This document shows, piece after piece, positions 57,600 through 64,000 of a DNA stretch of 64,000 bases. The DNA lies in the NCBI RefSeq assembly GCF_000003815.2, contig NC_049996.1, positions 6,307,010 to 6,371,009 of the forward strand. The letters are read 5' to 3'. The notes below the pieces were generated by a model. That model did no database searches and was not told the DNA's origin. It saw nothing but the letters and a program-made list of their open reading frames with translations. Each line of letters opens with the position of its first letter. Positions within the stretch are counted from its first letter, which is position 1. The position numbers were made by a program, and so were the translations under genes. This DNA is from Branchiostoma floridae (Eukaryota > Chordata > Leptocardii > Amphioxiformes > Branchiostomatidae).

Positions 57600-58187
57600 G
57601 CTTTTAAAAAAAGCTGGCGTTTTGTCTACGTTTATGAGTGTGAACTGTCTTTTTCTTGAAGTAAAATCTGTTAGAAAAAGTCACTCAAGGGCTGTTGCGT
57701 CTATAAGAAAAATTATTATTTTGGAAAGGAGTACTGTTTAATAGCTGGTCTTGGCTTACAACTTTATTTTAAAATGTACAATAAGTTCATTATAAAATCT
57801 ATCAATATACTCAGGTACTTATGTACACTTGAAAAAGCACCATCAGCACTGTGACAAGATTCCATCTAAATTGACTACCAAATGTCAAACAAATATCCAA
57901 ACCAATTAACAGCTACCTCATCTCTATTATACTGGTTTCCGCATTTACAACATTTCTTCCTTGTTTTCCTGGATAATTTTGCTAATATTCATGAAAATTT
58001 CCAGCTTGCTGGGGGGGGAGTAAAGTTAAGTCAAAAGTTAAAGTTAAAGTTAACATTAGTTGACCTTTATCTGTAGGGTAACTAATATCCGTTGTATATG
58101 AAAATAGGATATTTTTGGATCGTTAAGTTGATGGAAAGTAGTTTCACATTGCAATATTTTGAAAAATTAATGTTGACATTCTCTGTG
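57600..58187. other. No gene seen
   Basis: AT-rich with an AAAGTTAAAGTTAAAGTTAA repeat at about 58034. Nothing else I can name. Confidence 0.4.
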
Positions 58188-58189
58188 TA

Positions 58190-58767
58190 CGAGGGTTGTT
58201 CAATAAGTAATAACTCTGACTCATTTCAAATAGCAGGAGATTAATGAAACTTGGCACAGTTATTAGTCTTTCTCTTCATAGGAACCACCCAGAGTTATGC
58301 ATTTCTCCCATTGTTTGATGCAGCTCTGGACACCGTTTTTGTAGGACACCCCAGGTTGGTCCTCCAACAGATGCCTCATCAATGGCAGAAGAGGAACGAC
58401 CAGATCTGGGAGCTGTTTCCACAGACTTCCAGCCATGTTTGAATCCAGGATGCCAGCGTTTTACAAGGTCATATGATGGGGCATCATCACCATAAGTTTC
58501 TTTCATTTCATCATAAGTCTCCTTTGGTGTGCGTCCTTTCAAATACAAAAACCGGATCAGTGCGCGACACTCAACTGGCTCTATTTCACACCTGGTTCAT
58601 TTCATACCTAACTCAGTTCAAACACCAGTAAATCAGAAACCACAATTAGTTCAGAGCTCTTTTTTGCAACATAAACTATAGAGATATGAATCATTACACA
58701 TGCAAAATTTCATCTAGATCGGATAACTGGAAGTGGGTTAGAGTTATTACTTATTGAACGACCCTCG
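58190..58767 (-). mobile_element. mariner deletion derivative with N-terminal transposase remnant
   Basis: Ends CGAGGGTTGTTCAATAAGTA and its near-complement, flanked by TA on both sides (58188-58189, 58768-58769). The minus strand encodes a mariner helix-turn-helix segment: ECRALIRFLYLKGRTPKE, YDEM, YGDDAPSY, VKRW and RSGRSS. The catalytic DD(D/E) part is missing, so it cannot move alone. Confidence 0.88.
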
Positions 58768-58769
58768 TA

Positions 58770-59240
58770 TCTGATGTATCTGTGATATAAAGCTTATCTG
58801 GATGGCTATCACTGTTGACTTCATAGTAAACAATGAAAATTTCCATACTTTTGTGTCGAGCGGTGTGACTTTCCACGTCCGTGTTGTCTGAAAACTTCTG
58901 AATGAAGTCGACACTGAACAATGGAGCATTTGCTACTGTAAGAAAGGATCGCTGTTTTTGATGGAGTTTCATGCAAACAACATCAAGAGCCTCTGTTTAC
59001 ATCATGAATAGTAGTTTAGTAGCGAGTGTTTTGCGAGAATCATCTTACCGCGCATAGGAGCCGCTGCACGGTATTTTCCATTACCATGAACAGAAAAATT
59101 CGAATGCCGGGTTTGGAATCTATGAAGTCCTGTATATATGAAATGAATACTAAAATAATAATAAAAAATGATATATAAAAATATAATATAAATAAATAAA
59201 TAGAATATTTATATATTATCTTCAATATTTAAAAAGAAAA
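58770..59240. other. No gene seen
   Basis: Short frames; the stretch 59150-59220 is almost pure AT. Confidence 0.4.
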
Positions 59241-59242
59241 AA

Positions 59243-59315
59243 ATCCACTCTCGGTTTCGAACCAGGGACTTTCGGATCCGAAGGCCTATGACTTTACCGA
59301 TTGAGCTAAGTTGTT
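59243..59315 (-). tRNA. tRNA-like sequence, possible tRNA-Arg(TCG) pseudogene
   Basis: Exactly 73 nt on the minus strand: TAGCTCAATCGGTAAAG D-arm, CTTCGGA anticodon loop, and a GGTTCGAAACC T-arm. Five of seven acceptor pairs hold, and a run of T follows directly, as for a Pol III terminator. Mismatches in the D and anticodon stems argue that it is decayed. Confidence 0.4.
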
Positions 59316-59573
59316 GCGTGTATTGTATGCGAGTGTACATTATGCTTTAACCTCACTACATAGTATTATTTATGTCGATTTTCGGTCGCTAGTCCCTTGT
59401 TAGCAATGTTTTTTCTTGTGCAATCTTGTGGAATAGATGTTATATGGCCATTTTCCAGGATATTGAAGTCCGAAACCACAATGCAATCATGGTATTTCCG
59501 AACAGTTGTAGCAGTTGCATGCGGTCGCATGTGTATCGTGCAAATCAAGGCTGCCTGGCTTTTCTTGCTCCCT

Positions 59574-59640
59574 TGCCATATAAGGCAAAGGCTGAACAAC
59601 AAATGTGAAGGTCTTGCCATATAAGGCAATGGTTGAACAA
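59574..59640 (+). promoter_or_regulatory. Two CArG-like boxes, 41 bp apart
   Basis: CCATATAAGG occurs at 59576-59585 and 59617-59626, each within TTGCCATATAAGGCAA, as part of a 41-bp duplication. CC(A/T)6GG is the SRF consensus. The sites lie 140-190 bases before a short open frame. Whether they function is unknown. Confidence 0.35.
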
Positions 59641-59767
59641 CAAACATGGAAGGTCTTCATGCTGTGCGACACAGTGTTGAACCAAGTGTTGAACCAAGTA
59701 CCATTGAGGCATTCATGCATGCATCGATGCATTGAAGCATCGAAGCACTGAAGGTGAAACCCAACAC

Positions 59768-59923
59768 ATGGCGTTTCGTCGCCAGAGAGCGACGAAACGC
59801 AAAAAAGAAGCTGAGTTGGATAAGATGAAAAAGATTAAATATAAATATGTTCTATGTGATACACTGTGTTCTTTGGGCCTCATTTACATGATTTATGAGC
59901 AAATGAACAATATCCTTTGTTAA
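59768..59923 (+). CDS. Possible 51-residue protein, unknown function
   Basis: ATG-started frame: a very basic first half (MAFRRQRATKRKKEAEL, KMKKIKYKY) and a hydrophobic second half (VLCDTLCSLGLIYMIY) that could be one membrane segment. AATAAA follows the stop by 12 bases. The start context is weak. GTTTCGTCGC / GCGACGAAAC at its 5' end forms a perfect 10-bp hairpin. I recognise no homologue; it may be a terminal exon, a repeat fragment or chance. Confidence 0.3.
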   Translation: MAFRRQRATKRKKEAELDKMKKIKYKYVLCDTLCSLGLIYMIYEQMNNILC

Positions 59924-59935
59924 GATGAGTCTTTC

Positions 59936-59941
59936 AATAAA
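59936..59941 (+). terminator. Candidate poly(A) signal
   Basis: AATAAA 12 bases after the stop of the 51-codon frame. Confidence 0.35.
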
Positions 59942-60104
59942 GTTTCATACATTGACGAACTTATATCTGTCATGGGTTTTGTCTTTGCACCAATGAATCA
60001 GGATCCTTTTGATGGATTGGTCTGACATTTGGCCAACACCGTAGACACATCGACAGCAAACACTGTTATTACTTCATGGAGGACTCGTGTCCTACGGACT
60101 CTTG

Positions 60105-60315
60105 TGTTTTTACTCTGTGACTGGAGGGTAACCTCCAGCAACAGAGTCGTGTAATCACTTTGTGCGTTGAGTGTTCGCACCTATATCTCTATGTTCCGTA
60201 TGCCGTAATGTAATAATTTGAGAAATCACCCCTATTTCCCTGGTATTGTGGAACAGCTGGCCTATAGACGATGAGTTTTGGCAATTACTTATCTCCAAGC
60301 AGATATGGGGTTATG
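60105..60315. repeat. Repeat related to 5445-6060, uninterrupted
   Basis: Carries GTGACTGGAGGGTAACCTCC intact, so it acts as the empty-site reference for the MITE at 5481-5837. Confidence 0.7.
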
Positions 60316-60469
60316 TTATGTCCACACCAGACGACCCACTTTTAAAGTGGTGTGCGTCTCAAGTATCCATTGTGAAGCTGTGTTGTTGTTTTCATTTGGT
60401 GTCGTTCGATTGAGACGCTGATTTCGCTGTGTTTTAGATTTGGCAGTGATAGGTATGTTAGCTTTTAAG

Positions 60470-60888
60470 TAATCTCCAAGCAGATCCTACAATGGCATAA
60501 GATAGTACCAAACTGGCCAAGGAGTATAGTTAGCTAAGAGGTGCCCATTTGCCATGTAGAATCTGCCTCCAGTCGGCTAGAACAAAGGCTATTAACATCC
60601 AATTGTTTCCCATTCAAGCTATGCTTGAAGTGTAGGTGCTAATTGCCCTCCTTCCTGTTTGGTGCTAAATTCCAACTGGAGCATTTGCTGGTCACTGACT
60701 TTGTCGCTCGTAAAATCATTAGCACATGACAACAGGGAGGGGCAGCAACACCAATGTTGAATAGAAATGCTCCTCCCTGTTTCGGTGGAGGCAGATCCCC
60801 GGTAGCAAAACACACTCCTAAGCCGGCTTCACTCCTCTGCCAGCTTTTGATACTATCTTATGCTACCATAGGATCTGCTTGGAGATTA
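60470..60888. mobile_element. TAATCTCCAAGCAG MITE, 9-bp target GCTTTTAAG
   Basis: Ends TAATCTCCAAGCAGATCCTA and its complement, continuing as CATAAGATAGTA inverted. GCTTTTAAG flanks it at 60461-60469 and 60889-60897. The duplication could be read as up to 11 bp because of local sequence. Confidence 0.78.
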
Positions 60889-61126
60889 GCTTTTAAGTAA
60901 GTTTTTGGTATAAGCTGATGTGATGTGTTCTGTATGCGATATAAACACCGTGTCATACCCCACAGAAAACATCACAACCGACATAAATCATAATTAGGTC
61001 ACAGAGTATGTTACCTACGGTCACTTGTTCTTGTTTGTATTTCTTGTCCGTTGTTTGGGGTACAGAAACAGCAACTTCTTATGTGTTGTTTGTATTATCT
61101 AATGATTGATATGTTGTTTGTTGCAG

Positions 61127-61207
61127 ACATAACTGCAAATGGAAAGAGAAGCCGGTGAGTCATTTTAAGCTCCTCAAAGTGCTGGGACAGGGCATCCCTT
61201 TTGCAAG
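61127..61207 (+). pseudogene. RSK-like kinase exon with broken glycine loop
   Basis: Between TTGTTTGTTGCAG and GTACGT the frame from 61128 reads KEKPVSHFKLLKVLGQG, close to the start of the N-terminal kinase domain of ribosomal S6 kinases (FELLKVLGQGSFGKV). The glycine loop then fails: GIPFAR replaces GSFGK. Two extra C residues and a substitution would account for it. No other kinase exon is visible within the window. It may be a duplicated dead exon, an assembly error, or an exon of a gene beyond the right edge. Confidence 0.4.
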
Positions 61208-61209
61208 GT

Positions 61210-61950
61210 ACGTAACCACAGTCAAGCAAATCTTAGTAGGCAGATTTGAGACAAGTCTTCCTTAATTTTGCAAGTCTATTTGTTACTTTCTGCACTAAAA
61301 TTCCAAAACTAGCTATATAGCTTGCATAAAGGATATACATGTACTTCATCACATGTTTACACAACTTGTAGATGTAGATGTATCCCCTGAATGTGAACCC
61401 TCCAATAAATGATAATAAAATTTGAAGGTTTGTAGGCACAAATGCTCAGTACTTGTAGTTGGGCCTGAATTTATGTTCTGACTCAGCTATGCCATTTCAT
61501 TTCTTAGCTTGTTTGATGTCCAAGGAGCTAGGAGGAATTTGGGGATAAATTTAGGAAAGAAAAAATTCAAATGTAGAGGGGAAACATATTCACCTTTCTA
61601 GACATTATTTAGAGAAGAACCAATTTGTACAACAGTACGTGTTGTCCAAGTGAAACTCAATTTCATTTTGTTTCCTGCTGGTAATGTATGTTGCTATGTT
61701 AATTGAAAAATTTTGCTTGCCTCAATATCATGAATATGATGTTTTCGTGATCAAACAGGCTTATACTGTAGTTAGTAGATCTACATGTAGACTTGGGCCA
61801 CAGCATCAGTACATGAAACTGTTAAGGATAACATCAGTGCATCCAATTTTGTCTGAATTTGAAAAAAAGAAAACAAACTTAAGAATTCTTTAACCTGCAG
61901 CAATGGCAACTATAATAAAAGATATGTCTTGAACCTCAGTCTGTAAGTTG
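61210..61950. other. No gene seen
   Basis: AT-rich sequence without recognisable repeat or coding pattern. Confidence 0.4.
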
Positions 61951-61954
61951 GAAT

Positions 61955-62345
61955 CAAGAGATCAGAGACCTCATACCTCCATGAACTATTTTAAGCAACT
62001 ATAGATTCTTTGTTTCATCTTGTCTCATTGATTATGCAAATAAGGCTGCGATCAACATCATCTCTTTTATCTATGGTTGTCTTCTTCAAACACAAAAAAA
62101 CACATATCTTTTTGTTTGTAGCCCTGTCACTCAATTTCAATGTTAACATTCTGCCATTAATTATTCTTATCACATTTGCAGTGTACAAATTGACCAACTT
62201 ACACAAGTCAGGAGTACATTTATGTGATCCCTACCACCTGCCACTATGGAATAATCATGGCACTTTTGCATTAATTATGCAAATTGCTATTATTTCATCA
62301 GTAATTATTAATGTTTTACCTGCCACAATTCATGAATCTATGTGA
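61955..62345. repeat. Octamer-type element, start only
   Basis: ACCTCATACCTCCATGAAC opening followed by GATTATGCAAATAAGG and TTAATTATGCAAATTGC. It breaks off shortly before the 155-bp array. Confidence 0.55.
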
Positions 62346-62373
62346 AAGTCCTGTTATGGAAAACATGTTGGAA

Positions 62374-63680
62374 GGGACCAGTTTCACAGGGACTGCCTTA
62401 GACAAGAAAAAGGGAGAGCGAAGCACTGTATGTGCGAGTTAAGGAAGAAAGCTTACACTCTCCAGGCATACCGGCTGGCTTCCTATGACGGCATTGGTCT
62501 CGCCTTACATGGGGGACATTGCTAACAAGGGACCAGTTTCACAGGGACTGCCTTAGACAAGAAAAAGGGAGAGCGAAGCATTGTATGTGCGAGTTAAGCA
62601 AGAAAGCTTACACTCTCCAGGCATACCGGCTGGCTTCCTATGACGGCATTGGTCTCGCCTTACATGGGGGACATTGCTAACAAGGGACCAGTTTCACAGG
62701 GACTGCCTTAGACAAGAAAAAGGGAGAGCGAAGCACTGTATGTGCGAGTTAAGCAAGAAAGCTTACACTCTCCAGGCACACCGGCTGGCTTCCTATGACG
62801 GCATTGGTCTCGCCTTACATGGGGGACATTGCTAACAAGGGACCAGTTTCACAGGGACTGCCTTAGACCAGAAAAAGGGAGAGCGAAGCACTGTATGTGC
62901 GAGTTAAGCAAGAAAGCTTACACTCTCCAGGCATACCGGCTGGCTTCCTATGACGGCATTGGTCTCGCCTTACATGGGGGACATTGCTAACAAGGGACCA
63001 GTTTCACAGGGACTGCCTTAGACAAGAAAAAGGGAGAGCGAAGCACTGTATGTGCGAGTTAAGCAAGAAAGCTTACACTCTCCAGGCATACCGGCTGGCT
63101 TCCTATGACGGCATTGGTCTCGCCTTACATGGGGGACATTGCTAACAAGGGACCAGTTTCACAGGGACTGCCTTAGACAAGAAAAAGGGAGAGCGAAGCA
63201 CTGTATGTGCGAGTTAAGCAAGAAAGCTTACTCTCTCCAGGCATACCGGCTGGCTTCCTATGACGGCATTGGTCTCGCCTTACATGGGGGACATTGCTAA
63301 CAAGGGACCAGTTTCACAGGGACTGCCTTAGACAAGAAAAAGGGAGAGCGAAGCACTGTATGTGCGAGTTAAGCAGGAAAGTTTACACTCTCCAGGCATA
63401 CCGACTGGCTTCCTATGACGGCATTGGTCTCGCCTTACATGGGGGACATTGCTAACAAGGGACCAGTTTCACAGGGACTGCCTTAGACAAGAAAAAGGGA
63501 GAGCGAAGCACTGTATGTGCGAGTTAAGCAAGAAAGCTTACACTCTCCAGGCATACCGGCTGGCTTCCTATGACGGCATTGGTCTCGCCTTACATGGGGG
63601 ACATTGCTAACAAGGGACCAGTTTCACAGGGACTGCCTTAGACAAGAAAAAGTAGAACAAAGCATTGTATGTGCAAAGTA
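62374..63680. repeat. 155-bp tandem array, 8 full units plus a partial ninth
   Basis: GGGACCAGTTTCACAGGGAC recurs at 62374, 62529, 62684, 62839, 62994, 63149, 63304, 63459 and 63614. Units differ by only one to four bases, so the array is young or homogenised. The last unit diverges after about 45 bases. 155 is not a multiple of three and no frame crosses units in a coding manner. Confidence 0.95.
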
Positions 63681-64000
63681 AGCTCTATAATTGTCGCTTG
63701 TGAAGGTATGTAAAAGGGAACAATGTGAATTTTGTGAATGAGACCTCATTTGCAGAAGTGATAGAAATGGGACTATTTTTTGAGACAACATTGTCTATTC
63801 TAGTTCACATGTAGGAGATAATCATCTAATTCATGTAAATAAGGACATATCATTATTTGCATAATGAATAAGAAACATGATGTAATTGTTCCGAAAATAG
63901 TTTCATCAGGTTGGTAGAATATAGGATGAAAGGAGAATTCTTTGTACACAACCAGTGGGTACTTACATAGCTTACGTTTCGATGTCTCTCAGACACCTTC
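63681..64000. other. No gene seen
   Basis: AT-rich, with one ATTTGCATAATGAA motif near 63856. Nothing else I can name. Confidence 0.4.

Noticed and set aside
59366-59647. 93-codon minus-strand frame upstream of the small ORF
   Set aside because: It includes the 41-bp duplication in translation and matches no family I know.
62374-63680. 155-bp array as a CRISPR array or snRNA gene cluster
   Set aside because: There are no unique spacers, the genome is an animal, and the unit lacks recognisable U1, U2 or U5 motifs.

Overview
The window is eukaryotic, AT-rich and packed with repeats. It is dominated by one intron-rich animal gene on the + strand: the alpha-catulin gene (CTNNAL1 family, vinculin/alpha-catenin superfamily). 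I can place 19 exons between 3552 and 38444. All splice-junction phases agree, giving a predicted protein of 768 residues. The exon content, the dense load of short inverted-repeat transposons, CR1/L2-like LINE tails and tRNA-derived SINEs fit an invertebrate deuterostome, most likely a lancelet (Branchiostoma). The organism is an inference, not something I could search.

Layout. 1-3551: upstream flank with a piggyBac-like MITE, an octamer-rich repeat, LINE tails and a degenerate tandem repeat just before the start codon. 3552-38444: alpha-catulin. Its introns hold hAT-like, Harbinger-like, TA-target and 9-bp-target elements, a nested LINE fragment, two Penelope-type fragments (one with a hammerhead-like core), and an 11-unit 61-bp array in intron 9 that carries a palindrome per unit. 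38445-about 41930: repeat-poor, AT-rich sequence, probably a long 3' UTR. 42000-64000: repeat-dominated intergenic sequence with two LINE fragments, four SINE-like copies, a Harbinger-like MITE with TAA target duplications, a Mutator-like foldback with a perfect 9-bp duplication, a mariner remnant retaining part of its transposase, a tRNA-like sequence, a possible 51-residue open frame with poly(A) signal, a possible promoter plus first exon, an isolated AGC-kinase-like exon with a broken glycine loop, and a nearly homogeneous 155-bp tandem array.

Alpha-catulin is a cytoplasmic helical-bundle scaffold linked in other animals to Rho signalling, dystrobrevin complexes and ion-channel placement. 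Nothing else here forms a pathway with it. Most of the remaining sequence is a record of transposon insertion, and several target-site duplications can be read directly. I found no clear new enzymatic or defence system. The most unusual signals are the hammerhead-like motif, the hairpin array, the paralogous empty site, and the family with TIR TAATCTCCAAGCAG and 9-bp targets.
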